Source of the DNA: Pollutimonas sp963712655
GTDB taxonomy: Bacteria; Pseudomonadota; Gammaproteobacteria; Burkholderiales; Burkholderiaceae_B
Assembly: GCA_963712655.1 (NCBI GenBank)
Contig: CAVQIT010000008.1
Span: 744,001 to 808,000, forward strand
Direction: 5' to 3'
DNA: 64,000 nt
The notes under the pieces were generated by a model, which was not told the DNA's origin, made no database searches, and was given only the letters and a program-made list of their open reading frames with translations. The first letter of the stretch is position 1, and each line of letters starts with the position of its first letter. The position numbers and the translations under genes were made by a program. Of the stretch, positions 43,977-52,750 are shown in pieces.

Positions 43977-44267
43977 GTGGGTCGGGTCTTGGGGGCCTGG
44001 GGGCGCGACGCGTTGCCGGTCCAGCGCCTGCGCGCCGGACACCGCCCCGCCTTGTTCGTCCGCGCCTTCGCGCTCCCTTCACGATCGGCTGGCTCGGCCC
44101 CGAACGTCGCGCCCCCAGGCCCCCAAGACCCGACCCACTGCGGATGGTCACGTTGTTGCGCCGCGGGGACGGCCGGGGTGCTTGGCATGCTAGCGTTGCG
44201 GAGGCGGCTGGCCGAAGAGTTTGCAGGGCCGCCAAAAAGCCGATCCTACGGGGATCGCCTTTTTGGC
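43977..44267 (+). repeat. structured repeat, copy C (type 2)
   Basis: A perfect 34-base inverted repeat (43977-44010 and 44105-44138, left arm begins GTGGGTCGGGTCTTGGGGG) encloses a 94-base core. The core has the hairpin GTCCAGCGC/GCGCCGGAC, then GACACCG, TTCGTCCGCGCCTTCGCGC, TCCCTTCACGATCGGCTGGC and TCGGCCCCGAACG. A spacer with GGGGACGGCCGGGGTGCTTG and GAAGAGTTTGCAGGGCC leads to a strong distal hairpin at 44231-44267 (GCCAAAAAG-CGATCC stem). Core and spacer are shared with D and, more weakly, with A and B; both stems are unique to this copy. Confidence 0.78.
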
Positions 44268-44300
44268 ATTCGGGCTGGTTGGTTGAGGGGCTGTTGTCAA

Positions 44301-44372
44301 TGGCTAATTGCCATGCTTGTAGCATTGCCATGTTTGTAGAATTGGCAGGCTTGTGAAATTGCCATGCTTATG
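44301..44372 (+). repeat. short tandem array between structured repeats C and D
   Basis: Four degenerate units of 17-20 bases with the pattern ATTGCCATGCTTGTAGA (ATTGCCATGCTTGTAGC, ATTGCCATGTTTGTAGA, ATTGGCAGGCTTGTGAA, ATTGCCATGCTTATGGA). The role is unknown. There are no spacers, so it is not a CRISPR. Confidence 0.65.
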
Positions 44373-44466
44373 GATTTGAACTCGGCGTATAAGAGATACC
44401 GTAGCAATACGATACGCAGGCTAGATGGCATCGGCACCCTATGGCCATATCATCCCCGATGCCCAA

Positions 44467-44746
44467 GCGGGCCGGCTGGCGGCCCGCGCAGGGCCAGCGC
44501 CTGAGTTCTTTCTTTCCAGCCAAAACTACAGCAAAAGAATGCCAAGCACCCCGCCCGTCCCGGCACCGATACAAAAACCAGGATGCAGCCGTTGGCGCGG
44601 TGGTGGAAGGTAGCGGGACGTTCGGGGCCGAGCCAGCCGCAGGCGAAGGGAGCGCGAAGGCGCGGACGAGCAAGGCGGTGCGGGGTCCGCCGCGCAGGGC
44701 GGCGGACCAGGCCACGCGTCCCGCTACCTTCCACCACCGCGCCAGC
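44467..44746 (-). repeat. structured repeat, copy D (type 2)
   Basis: Inverted partner of C. The outer stem has 30-base arms (44717-44746 and 44591-44620, 29 of 30 paired, sequence type GCGGTGGTGGAAGGTAGCGG) with no similarity to the stem of C. The 96-base core is nearly the same as that of C (CGCACCGCCTTGCTCGTCCG, GCGCCTTCGCGCTCCCTTCG, GGCTGGCTCGGCCCCGAACG). Its inner hairpin reads GGTCCGCCGC/GCGGCGGACC, changed on both sides relative to C. The spacer has GGGACGGGCGGGGTGCTTGG and the distal hairpin is at 44467-44487. Confidence 0.78.
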
Positions 44747-44755
44747 GGCGTGTAA

Positions 44756-44807
44756 AGAAGACCCGCAGCCGAGAAGAGAAGACCCGCAGCCGAGAAGACC
44801 GCAATCG
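44756..44807 (-). repeat. short tandem array on the outer side of structured repeat D
   Basis: Two and a half units with the sequence AGAAGACCCGCAGCCGAG directly repeated. It takes the same position, outside the outer stem, as the arrays next to copies A, B and C. Confidence 0.55.
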
Positions 44808-44983
44808 CATCAGCAAAGCCACGTATAACGAATCAGCAACCGCGCTAAGAACAAGCCCCCATCAACACAACGGCAAGTAAAGGGCCACTCTTTGCCAGCA
44901 TAACGGTGGCATGTAGTGGCATGTAGTTGCGGCTGGCACGCGCTCTCTGTGCCAGCCATACCCTTTAAATCCCGCAATTCGCC

Positions 44984-47728
44984 TTAAAACGGCGGATCGT
45001 CGTCGTTCACATCGACAGCAACCGCCGCTGTCTTCGCGGCCTTCTTCACAGCTGTTTTGCCTGCCGCTTTCTTGACGGCGGTTTTAGCCGCCGTTTTGGT
45101 CGCGGTCTTGCCGGCTGTTTTACTGGCAGTCGCCTTTTTTGCCGCGGATTTCGTTGCTGTTTTAGCGGCGGTTTTCGTTGCAGCCGTTTTAGTCGCGGTT
45201 TTAACGGCTGTTTTCGTGGCCGTCTTCGCCGCTTTCTTGACGGCGGTTTTGCCTGCCGTCTTGGCGCCGGGCTTTTCAGGCCTGGGCTCGAATTCGAAGC
45301 CTATCTTGCCGTTTTCCTGCTTGGCCAGATAAGCCTTGAATTTACGGTTGGTCCGGCTGGACACAAACCCTTCAAGCAGATCGGTCTTGCCCGTGGCGAG
45401 CAGTTTTTGTATCTGCTCGGGCGCGATTTCCTGCTGAAGAATCATTTTCCCGCTGCGGAAATCGCAGGTTTTTTCCGGCCCCACCGATTTTTCGCAAACA
45501 TAATTCATCCCGTAATCGTAGACATTGTGACCGCATTTAGGGCAGCCCCCCAACGACGTCTGGCTTGAGAAATCAACCGGCTCGGCGTCGCTGTCATCCT
45601 TCTGGCCAAAATCGAACTCAAGCTTGTATTCGTCAGTGATGCGCAGGAGCGCCGCAAACGGACGGCCCATTTTGCTGATGAAACCCGGCAGCGGCCCGAG
45701 TTCGCGCTTGCTGAGCAGTTCTTCCACTTCGGCGATTTCAAAAGTGCGTCCGCCGGGATGCTTTCCTATCGAGAAATCGCAGCTGGTGCAGGCGTAGCGG
45801 CGATAGTTTTCCTTGACCACGCTGCCGCATTTGGGGCAAGGCGTGCTCAATGTGGCATAGTCGCCAGGCACGGTGTCGCGCTCGTATTCTTTGGCGCGCT
45901 TGACGATGATCTGGGTCATTTGCGCAATTTCGCGCATGAATTCATCGCGGCCCAACTCACGCTGCTCGATTTGCTTCAGGCGGTGTTCCCATTCGCCGGT
46001 CAGTTCGGGCGAGGTCAGTTCATTGACGCCCAGGCCCGACAGCAGCGTCATAAGCTGGCGTGCCTTGGCGCTGGGGATCAGGTCGCGCCCTTCGCGGCGC
46101 AGATAGCCTTCGTTGAGCAAGCCTTCGATAATGGACGCGCGCGTGGCCGGCGTACCCAGGCCGCGCTCGGACATGGCTTCGCGCAGGGCCTCGTCGTCCA
46201 CCAGTTTGCCGGCGCCTTCCATGGCCGACAGCAAAGTGGCTTCGTTGAAGCGCGCCGGCGGCTTGGTGGCCAGCCCTTTGGCTTCGATGTCTTCGGTCCT
46301 GACCTTTTCGCCATCGGAAACCGCGATCAGGTTAGTGTCGTCGCCTTGAGCCTCGCGCCCATAGATGGCGAGCCAGCCGGGCGATACCAGGACTTTGCCT
46401 TCGGTTTTGAACTGATGGCCCGACACCTCGGTAATCCGGGTCGTCAGGCGGAATTCGGCGGCGGGGAAGAATACCGCCAGGAAGCGCTTGGTGATTAACT
46501 CGTAGATTTTGCTTTCGGCGTCGCTCAGCTCGCGCGGAATTTGCAAGGTCGGGATGATGGCGAAGTGATCCGATACCTTTTTATTGTCGAAAATGCGGCG
46601 GTTGGGCTTGACCCATTTTTGCTTGCATACGGTTTCGGCGAAGGGGCGCACGCTGGCCGCGGCGGCCGAACCGCCTTCGGAGAGAGCCTGCATGGTTTCC
46701 TGGACGGTCTGGATATAGTCTTCGGGCAGGTAGCGCGAATCGGTACGCGGATAGGTCAGCGCCTTGTGCCGTTCGTACAGGGTCTGGGCCAGGCCCAGCG
46801 TGGTCTTGGCCGAAAAGCCGAAGCGCGAGTTGGCTTCGCGCTGCAGCGAGGTCAAATCGAATAGCGCGGGCGATATCTGCGTTGACGGCTTGGATTCTTC
46901 CGTTACGCGCCCGGCTTGTTCGCGGCAGGCGGTGACTATGGTTTGCGCGGCGGTTTGCGACCATAGGCGGGAATCGCGCCGTTCGGGATCGCGTTCGTCC
47001 TTGGCGAATTTGGGGTCGAACCAGCGGCCGGTATAGAAACCGGCTGCGGCGGCGAATGTGGCATGCACTTCCCAGTAGTCGCGCGAGATAAACTTGCGTA
47101 TGCGTTCTTCGCGCTCGGCCACGATGGCCAGCGTAGGGGTCTGGACGCGTCCGACCGGGGTCTTGAAGAAGCCGCCGTCTTTGCTGTTGAAGGCCGTCAT
47201 GGCCCGTGTGCCGTTGATGCCCACCAGCCAGTCTGCTTCGGCGCGCGAGCGCGCGGCGGCCTCCAGCGGCTTCATGGTGTCGTCGTCGCGCAGGTTCTCG
47301 AAGGCTTCACGGATTGCCGCTTGCGTCATGGATCGCAGCCAAAGCCGGGTAACCGGCTTTTTTATGCCCGAATACTGCACGATATAGCGGAAAATCAGTT
47401 CGCCTTCTCGGCCCGCGTCGCAGGCATTGATGACGGCGTCGACATCTTTGCGCTTGAGCAGCCTGACCAATAGCTTCAGCCGTTCAGTCGAGCGCTTGTC
47501 GGTGGGACCCAGCTCGAATTGCGGCGGAATGACCGGCAGATGGGCAAAGCTCCATTTCCCGCGCACGGGATCGTTGGGCGCGACCAGGCTGAGCAGATGC
47601 CCAATGCTGGAAGCGAGCACATATTGCCCGCTTTCAAAGTAGTCCCCTTCCCGGGTGAATCCTCCCAGGGCGCGGGAAATATCTAAAGCGACCGAGGGTT
47701 TCTCGGCAATAATCAGCGTTTTATTCAT
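44984..47728 (-). CDS. topB: DNA topoisomerase III with histone-like tail and SSB-like C-terminal tip
   Basis: A 914-residue type IA topoisomerase. The frame opens at 47758; the ATG at 47728 gives the family start NKTLIIAEKPSVALDISRAL (TOPRIM). DAGREGELIF is the metal-binding motif; the active-site Tyr lies in HKALTYPRTDSRYLP near residue 330. Zinc-finger-like cysteine sets follow (CPKCGSVVKENYRRYACTSC; CPKCGHNVYDYG). The last about 110 residues are a low-complexity Lys/Ala/Thr tail (units like AKTAVKKAAKTATK), similar to H1-like histones. The protein ends NDDDPPF, very like the acidic C-terminal tip of SSB (DDDIPF). It relaxes and decatenates single-stranded DNA. Confidence 0.95.
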   Translation of the reverse strand: MNKTLIIAEKPSVALDISRALGGFTREGDYFESGQYVLASSIGHLLSLVAPNDPVRGKWSFAHLPVIPPQFELGPTDKRSTERLKLLVRLLKRKDVDAVINACDAGREGELIFRYIVQYSGIKKPVTRLWLRSMTQAAIREAFENLRDDDTMKPLEAAARSRAEADWLVGINGTRAMTAFNSKDGGFFKTPVGRVQTPTLAIVAEREERIRKFISRDYWEVHATFAAAAGFYTGRWFDPKFAKDERDPERRDSRLWSQTAAQTIVTACREQAGRVTEESKPSTQISPALFDLTSLQREANSRFGFSAKTTLGLAQTLYERHKALTYPRTDSRYLPEDYIQTVQETMQALSEGGSAAAASVRPFAETVCKQKWVKPNRRIFDNKKVSDHFAIIPTLQIPRELSDAESKIYELITKRFLAVFFPAAEFRLTTRITEVSGHQFKTEGKVLVSPGWLAIYGREAQGDDTNLIAVSDGEKVRTEDIEAKGLATKPPARFNEATLLSAMEGAGKLVDDEALREAMSERGLGTPATRASIIEGLLNEGYLRREGRDLIPSAKARQLMTLLSGLGVNELTSPELTGEWEHRLKQIEQRELGRDEFMREIAQMTQIIVKRAKEYERDTVPGDYATLSTPCPKCGSVVKENYRRYACTSCDFSIGKHPGGRTFEIAEVEELLSKRELGPLPGFISKMGRPFAALLRITDEYKLEFDFGQKDDSDAEPVDFSSQTSLGGCPKCGHNVYDYGMNYVCEKSVGPEKTCDFRSGKMILQQEIAPEQIQKLLATGKTDLLEGFVSSRTNRKFKAYLAKQENGKIGFEFEPRPEKPGAKTAGKTAVKKAAKTATKTAVKTATKTAATKTAAKTATKSAAKKATASKTAGKTATKTAAKTAVKKAAGKTAVKKAAKTAAVAVDVNDDDPPF

Positions 47729-47828
47729 GAGTTTCCAGTGACTGCGTTTCAGCAGCAATAGCGCGGATCATACGAGGTGAGAATCGCACTATGCAAGTCG
47801 AGCGTAATAAAACCACCCCCTGCCGCCG

Positions 47829-48692
47829 TCACAATACACTAAATCGGAGCGCCCATTGTCCTTGGGCGGATCGCCAGAAGGTTGCGGGACTGGTTTCCGG
47901 CAGCGCCTGGAACCCCAGCGCCCGCCATGCCTTGTTCAGCGTATGCACCGGGTCGGCGAGATCCAGCGCTTTGGCGTGGTTTTGCTTGGACAGCTTGCGC
48001 CCGGCTTCATCGAGCAGCAGGGGCACGTGCATGACGCGCGGGCAGGGCAGATTCAGCTGGCGCGCGAGCATGCGCTGGCGGGCTGTCGAGTCCAGGAGAT
48101 CGGTGCCGCGCACAATATCGGTGATCCGCTGGTCGCCGTCGTCGACCACCACGGCCATTTGGTAGGCCCATAGGCCATCGGCGCGCCGGACGATGAAATC
48201 GCCCACTTCGGCGGCAACGTCTTGTTGCTGCCAACCCAGCCAGCGGTCATGGAAGCGTTCGATTCCCGGCGGCACCTTGAAGCGCCAGGCGCGCGCCTGG
48301 CGGCCTGGAGGCAGGCCGTTGCGGCATGTGCCGGGATAGGCCCCCGGGGACAGTTCCTGGCGCGTGCATGCGCACCCGTACACCAGATTGCGGGCTGCCA
48401 ACGTATCGAAGGCTGCCTGGTACCGTTGCAGGCGCTGCGATTGCCAGACAGGGGGTTCGTCCCAGTGCATGCCCAAGGCCTGCAATTGCCCCATGATGAT
48501 CCGGTCGGCCCCCGGCACGACCCGGGGCGTGTCGATGTCTTCCACGCGCAGCAGCCATTCGCCCCGATGCGCCCTGGCGTCCAGAAAACTGGCCATCGCC
48601 GCGATCAGAGAGCCATCGTGCAAGGGACCGCTGGGGCTGGGCGCAAAACGCCCCCTGTAGGAGCGCTTGTCGCCTTGTGTTTCCAACCCCAT
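47829..48692 (-). CDS. gluQ: glutamyl-Q tRNA(Asp) synthetase
   Basis: A 287-residue truncated glutamyl-tRNA synthetase that lacks the anticodon-binding domain. Seen are the HIGH-like RFAPSPSGPLHDGSLIAAMA, the zinc site CACTRQELSPGAYPGTCRNG, VVDDGDQRITDIVRGTDLLD and the KMSKS-like RKLSKQNHAKAL. It attaches glutamate to queuosine at the wobble position of tRNA(Asp). It follows smg by 14 bases and precedes topB by about 100 bases on the same strand. Confidence 0.94.
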   Translation of the reverse strand: MGLETQGDKRSYRGRFAPSPSGPLHDGSLIAAMASFLDARAHRGEWLLRVEDIDTPRVVPGADRIIMGQLQALGMHWDEPPVWQSQRLQRYQAAFDTLAARNLVYGCACTRQELSPGAYPGTCRNGLPPGRQARAWRFKVPPGIERFHDRWLGWQQQDVAAEVGDFIVRRADGLWAYQMAVVVDDGDQRITDIVRGTDLLDSTARQRMLARQLNLPCPRVMHVPLLLDEAGRKLSKQNHAKALDLADPVHTLNKAWRALGFQALPETSPATFWRSAQGQWALRFSVL

Positions 48693-48706
48693 GCGGCAAC
48701 GTCCGC

Positions 48707-49168
48707 CTAATGCGATAGGCGTGCGGGGTCGTCGGCCAGCAGCTCTTCGAATACGAGGTGATCGACTTCGGCTTCCTGGCTCCAGAGCACCATGAGCGCG
48801 ATGATCTTGATTTTTTCAAGAGAGATGGGCGATTCGGTGGTGGCTTGCGCGCGTTCGATGAGGATTTCGCGCAGCGCCGCGGGCAGGACGCCGGAGTTTT
48901 CGAGGAAGGTGATGAAACCTATGGCCTCGGTGCCCATGGTTTGGTATTCGTGGTCGGTGAAGATGCGCCGGCTGTCGCCCAGCGGTTTTTTTGCCAGTTG
49001 GCCGCATTGTTCGGTGGTTTCGGCCAGCCCATGCAACCAGCCCAGGGCGTCGTTGATGTCTTCGTGCTCGAAACCTACGGCGGCCAGTTTGTGCGCCAGG
49101 ACATCAGCCTCGGGACATGCTTGCGGTGTATAGTAAGTTTCGAATAAATAAACCAATATATCGAACAT
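48707..49168 (-). CDS. smg: Smg family protein (DUF494)
   Basis: A 153-residue protein with the family start MFDILVYLFETYY and conserved TDHEYQTMGTEAIGFITFLE and SLEKIKIIALMVLWSQEAEV. In proteobacteria smg is usually found with dprA and topB. Here gluQ lies between smg and topB, and no dprA is seen upstream. The function is not known. Confidence 0.92.
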   Translation of the reverse strand: MFDILVYLFETYYTPQACPEADVLAHKLAAVGFEHEDINDALGWLHGLAETTEQCGQLAKKPLGDSRRIFTDHEYQTMGTEAIGFITFLENSGVLPAALREILIERAQATTESPISLEKIKIIALMVLWSQEAEVDHLVFEELLADDPARLSH

Positions 49169-49373
49169 ATGCGATTCCGGTTGCCGTTTGCGTAAGTCTT
49201 TGCGTGCTGCGAAAGTCAGTGAATAGATAAAAGCTTAACCGGTAAAGTTAATGGTGACTGTACGCTGATTTGTCATCCCCGGCAAATCGGCCTGTTGCTA
49301 CAATCAGACGGCGCACTCTGCGAGGCAGAGCACGGCGCTTTACCCGCGGTTCAATTCGACTTTGGGGGTATTT

Positions 49374-50546
49374 ATGGAAGAGGCAATACTACAGGCGGCT
49401 CGCGATATCGATCCGCTGCAGGCCGAATCAATCGCTATTCCGCCAGCGGCCCGCCCCGGCGATTCGCTGGCCGCCATCGATACGCCCAGCCTGATTCTGG
49501 ACCTGGATGCGTTTGAAGAAAACCTGCGCACCATGCAGGTTTTGGCCGAACGCCACGGCGTGGCGCTGCGGCCCCACGCCAAGGCTCATAAATGCCCCGA
49601 GATCGCCTTGCGGCAAATTGCCCTGGGCGCGGTGGGCATCTGCTGCCAGAAAGTCTCGGAGGCCGTTCCTTTCGTCGCCGCCGGCGTGCGCGATATCCTG
49701 ATCAGCAACGAAGTGGTGGGCGCCGCCAAATTGGCGTTGCTGGTTCGTTTGGCTAAGCAGGCGCATATGACGGTTTGCGCCGATAATGCTTCAGCGCTTG
49801 AAGCCCTGTCGCTTGCGATGGCCGAGAGCGGGGCGTCGGTGCGTGTCCTGGTCGAAGTGGACATCGGCCAGAAGCGCTGCGGCGTGCAGACGCCCGACGA
49901 GGCCCTGGCGCTGGCGCGCCTGATCCAGAAGCTGCCGGGTATAAGTTTTGCCGGCATGCAGGCATACCATGGGGGCGTGCAGCACAAGCGCTCCCTGGAC
50001 CAGCGCCAGAAAGCGTCGGACAAGGCCGTGCGCCTGATTCGCCAATACCTGGATGTTTTTGCCGAGGCGGGCATCGAATGCCCTGTTGTCAGCGGCGGGG
50101 GTACCGGCACCGCCGCCTTCGATGTCGCCAGCCAGGTGTATACCGAGATCCAGGCGGGGTCTTACGCTTTCATGGATACGGACTACGCCGCCATCGACTG
50201 GGGCGAAGCGATGAGTTTTCGGCACAGCCTGTTTTTGCTGGGCACGGTCATGAGCACCCCTACGCCCGATCGCGCGGTCGTCGATCTGGGCTTGAAGTCG
50301 ACCAGCGCGGAAAGCGGAGCGCCGCAATTGGCGGATGCCGATGGCTTGCGTTGCGTGGCGGTGCACGACGAGCACTGCATTTTGCTGGCCGGCAGCCGGC
50401 GCAAACGCCCGGATGTGGGCACTAAGCTACGCCTTATACCGGGGCATTGCGACCCCACTTTCAACCTGCACGATTGCATCGTGGCCGTGCGCGGCCAGCA
50501 TGTCGAGGCGGTCTGGCCCATCAGCGCGCGCGGGCTGAGCCGATGA
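49374..50546 (+). CDS. DSD1-family PLP-dependent lyase (D-threonine aldolase / 3-hydroxy-D-aspartate aldolase type)
   Basis: A 390-residue alanine-racemase-fold enzyme. The ATG at 49374 has a GGGGG run five bases upstream; a TTG at 49362 is also in frame. Motifs: DTPSLILDLDAFEENLRTMQ, PHAKAHKCPEIALRQIALGA (PLP lysine), CVVSGGGTGT-like CPVVSGGGTGTAAFD and the C-terminal PGHCDPTFNLHD that holds a divalent metal. Members split D-threonine, 3-hydroxyaspartate or deaminate D-serine. Substrate cannot be chosen from sequence. It stands alone and convergent with liuD; a stem-loop follows at 50556. Confidence 0.88.
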   Translation: MEEAILQAARDIDPLQAESIAIPPAARPGDSLAAIDTPSLILDLDAFEENLRTMQVLAERHGVALRPHAKAHKCPEIALRQIALGAVGICCQKVSEAVPFVAAGVRDILISNEVVGAAKLALLVRLAKQAHMTVCADNASALEALSLAMAESGASVRVLVEVDIGQKRCGVQTPDEALALARLIQKLPGISFAGMQAYHGGVQHKRSLDQRQKASDKAVRLIRQYLDVFAEAGIECPVVSGGGTGTAAFDVASQVYTEIQAGSYAFMDTDYAAIDWGEAMSFRHSLFLLGTVMSTPTPDRAVVDLGLKSTSAESGAPQLADADGLRCVAVHDEHCILLAGSRRKRPDVGTKLRLIPGHCDPTFNLHDCIVAVRGQHVEAVWPISARGLSR

Positions 50547-50555
50547 TTTGAAGCC

Positions 50556-50586
50556 GGGCGCCGCTTGAAACCTTCAAGCGGCGCCC
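50556..50586. terminator. stem-loop between the D-amino-acid lyase gene and liuD
   Basis: Perfect 14-base stem (GGGCGCCGCTTGAA with its complement, loop ACC) located 10 bases after the stop. No T-run follows on either strand, so it is a stem-loop that may end or protect both convergent transcripts rather than a classical terminator. Confidence 0.6.
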
Positions 50587-50716
50587 GCATGGTTCGACGC
50601 CGGACCGCATGGCGGTCCAGGAATCTTTCCCTATGTACGAGGGATGGGCATTAATTACTTGCGGTTAATTACACCATTCCAACCGCACAGGGCCAAGACC
50701 CGGCCCGAAACAGGCA

Positions 50717-52735
50717 TCAGCCCGCTATCGCAATCAACTCCGCGCCATCGCTCACCTGATCCCCGACGCCAAAGAACAATTCTTCGATCACGCCATCCGT
50801 CGGCGCATGGATGGTGTGCTCCATTTTCATGGCTTCCATCACCAGTAATGCGTCCCCGCTTTTCACCTTGTCGCCCGCCTTCACTGAAATGGAAATGATC
50901 TTGCCCGGCATCGGCGCCGTCAGCCCGCCCTGGTGCCCGCCGGAGTCGTCCTGGGCATGCGCGACGGCATCGTGAACCTGCAGCACCTGCAGGCCCGCCT
51001 CTGCAAAGACATGAACATCCTCCCGCTGCAGCACCACCACCGCCGAAGCATCCGCATCGCCCAGGCGGATACGCACCTGGTAGCGTCCGACCGCCAGCGC
51101 ATCGGCCTGCCATTCGAAGGGCCGCTCTTGGCCATCGCAGGCATACGCCCAGAGATCGCCGCGGCGATGGACCTGGAACTCCCGCAAGCCGCCCTGCTCC
51201 AGCAGACTGAAAACCCGTTGATAACGGCCATTGATGCGCCAGCCGTCCGCCTGGGTCCAGGGATCGATGGGTACGGTATTGTGGCCGGCCGCTGAGCGCG
51301 CAAGCCCCTGCCGTGCCAGCAACGCCGCCGCCGCCAGCGCCAGGACGCTGTCGGAGACCGCCGTGGGCGCGGGAAACAGGCTATCGTGCTGCCGCTCTAT
51401 CAGCCCGGTATCCAGGTCGGCCGCGGCAAAGGCCGGATCCAGCATCAGGCGGCGCAAAAAGGCGATATTGGTTTGCACGCCCACGCCCTGGATTTCGCCC
51501 AGGGCCTGCACCATGCGCGCCCGGGCCTGATTCCGGTCGGCGCCGCGCACAATCAGTTTGGCGATCATGGGATCGTAGAACGGCGTGATGGCATCGCCTT
51601 GCTGTACTCCGCCATCGACCCGTATATCGCCGTTCTGGAAGGCGGCATGAGCCGGGAAATTCAGTGTGCTCAGGGTGCCGATCGAAGGCAGAAAGCCTTT
51701 GTCGGGATTTTCGGCGTAAATACGGGCTTCGATGGCATGTCCGGTAATGGACAGCTCTTCCTGCGTCAGCGGCAGGGCCTCGCCCGCCGCCACGCGCAAC
51801 TGCCATTCGACGAGATCGTGGCCGGTAATCATTTCGGTAACCGGATGTTCAACCTGCAAGCGCGTGTTCATTTCCATGAAATAGAAACGGCCGTCCGGTT
51901 CGACAATGAATTCGACGGTGCCCGCGCCGACATAGCCTACGGCGCGCGCGGCGGCCACCGCCGCTATGCCCATGGCGCGGCGGCGTTCCTCGGTCATGCC
52001 GGGGGCGGGGGCTTCTTCGATGACTTTCTGGTGGCGGCGCTGGACCGAACAGTCGCGCTCGAACAGGTAAACGCAATTGCCATGGCTATCGGCAAACACC
52101 TGGATTTCGATATGCCTTGGTTTTTGCAGATAGCGTTCGATGAGGACTTTGTCGTCGCCAAAGCTGCCGGCGGCTTCGCGTTTGCATGAAGCCAGGGCTT
52201 GGGCAAAAGCGGGGGCGGACTCGACGATGCGCATGCCTTTGCCGCCTCCGCCCGCGCTGGCTTTGATCAGCACCGGATAGCCGATGGCATCGGCCTGGGA
52301 TTGCAGGAATTGGGCATCCTGGTTTTCACCATGGTAGCCGGGCACCAGCGGCACGCCGGCTTTGTCCATCAAGGTCTTGGCGGCCGATTTGCTGCCCATT
52401 GCCGCAATGGCGCTTACGGGCGGCCCCACGAAAATAATGCCGGCATCGGCGCAGGCCTGGGCGAAATCCGCGTTTTCGGACAGGAAGCCGTAGCCTGGAT
52501 GTATGGCCTGTGCGCCGGTTCTGCGCGCGGCATCGATAATGGCGTCGCCGCGCAGATAGCTGGCGCGGGGTTCGGAGCCGCCGATATGAACGGCGCTGCC
52601 GCAGGCGGCGACATGGCGGGCATGGGCGTCGGCGTCGGAATACACGGCGACGGTGCGCAGGCCCAGGCGATGAGCGCTGGCCGCCACGCGGCAGGCAATT
52701 TCGCCCCGGTTGGCAATCAATAAGGTGGTGAACAC
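50717..52735 (-). CDS. liuD: 3-methylcrotonyl-CoA carboxylase alpha subunit (biotin carboxylase and biotin carrier)
   Basis: A 672-residue biotin-dependent subunit. The biotin carboxylase part (TLLIANRGEIACRVAASAHR at the start, the ATP-grasp glycine loop KASAGGGGKGMRIVES near 160, EMNTRLQVEHPVTEMITGHD near 290) is followed by a linker and a C-terminal biotinyl domain with the biotin lysine in VMEAMKMEHTIHAP near residue 635. Together with LiuB it carboxylates 3-methylcrotonyl-CoA in leucine/isovalerate breakdown. It is the last gene of the operon, 15 bases after liuB. Confidence 0.94.
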   Translation of the reverse strand: MFTTLLIANRGEIACRVAASAHRLGLRTVAVYSDADAHARHVAACGSAVHIGGSEPRASYLRGDAIIDAARRTGAQAIHPGYGFLSENADFAQACADAGIIFVGPPVSAIAAMGSKSAAKTLMDKAGVPLVPGYHGENQDAQFLQSQADAIGYPVLIKASAGGGGKGMRIVESAPAFAQALASCKREAAGSFGDDKVLIERYLQKPRHIEIQVFADSHGNCVYLFERDCSVQRRHQKVIEEAPAPGMTEERRRAMGIAAVAAARAVGYVGAGTVEFIVEPDGRFYFMEMNTRLQVEHPVTEMITGHDLVEWQLRVAAGEALPLTQEELSITGHAIEARIYAENPDKGFLPSIGTLSTLNFPAHAAFQNGDIRVDGGVQQGDAITPFYDPMIAKLIVRGADRNQARARMVQALGEIQGVGVQTNIAFLRRLMLDPAFAAADLDTGLIERQHDSLFPAPTAVSDSVLALAAAALLARQGLARSAAGHNTVPIDPWTQADGWRINGRYQRVFSLLEQGGLREFQVHRRGDLWAYACDGQERPFEWQADALAVGRYQVRIRLGDADASAVVVLQREDVHVFAEAGLQVLQVHDAVAHAQDDSGGHQGGLTAPMPGKIISISVKAGDKVKSGDALLVMEAMKMEHTIHAPTDGVIEELFFGVGDQVSDGAELIAIAG

Positions 52736-52750
52736 ATCGACTCCTTGGGA

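Larger units (their letters stand above)
43906..44983. other. gene-free repeat region between dctM and topB
   Basis: No gene is recognised in 1.08 kb. It contains the end of the 39-bp array, structured repeats C (43977-44267) and D (44467-44746) in convergent orientation, a 17-20 bp tandem array between them and a short array outside D. Frames that cross the copies code unrelated peptides: the frame giving VRAFALPS in both copies does not stay the same downstream, which argues against a protein-coding role. Confidence 0.8.

Noticed and set aside
43814..44356. 180-codon frame and its antisense partner over structured repeat C
   Set aside because: The peptide from the core (RPRLRAPF) also appears from copy D, but downstream the frames diverge and the conserved downstream block is read in different frames in C and D, so coding is not conserved.
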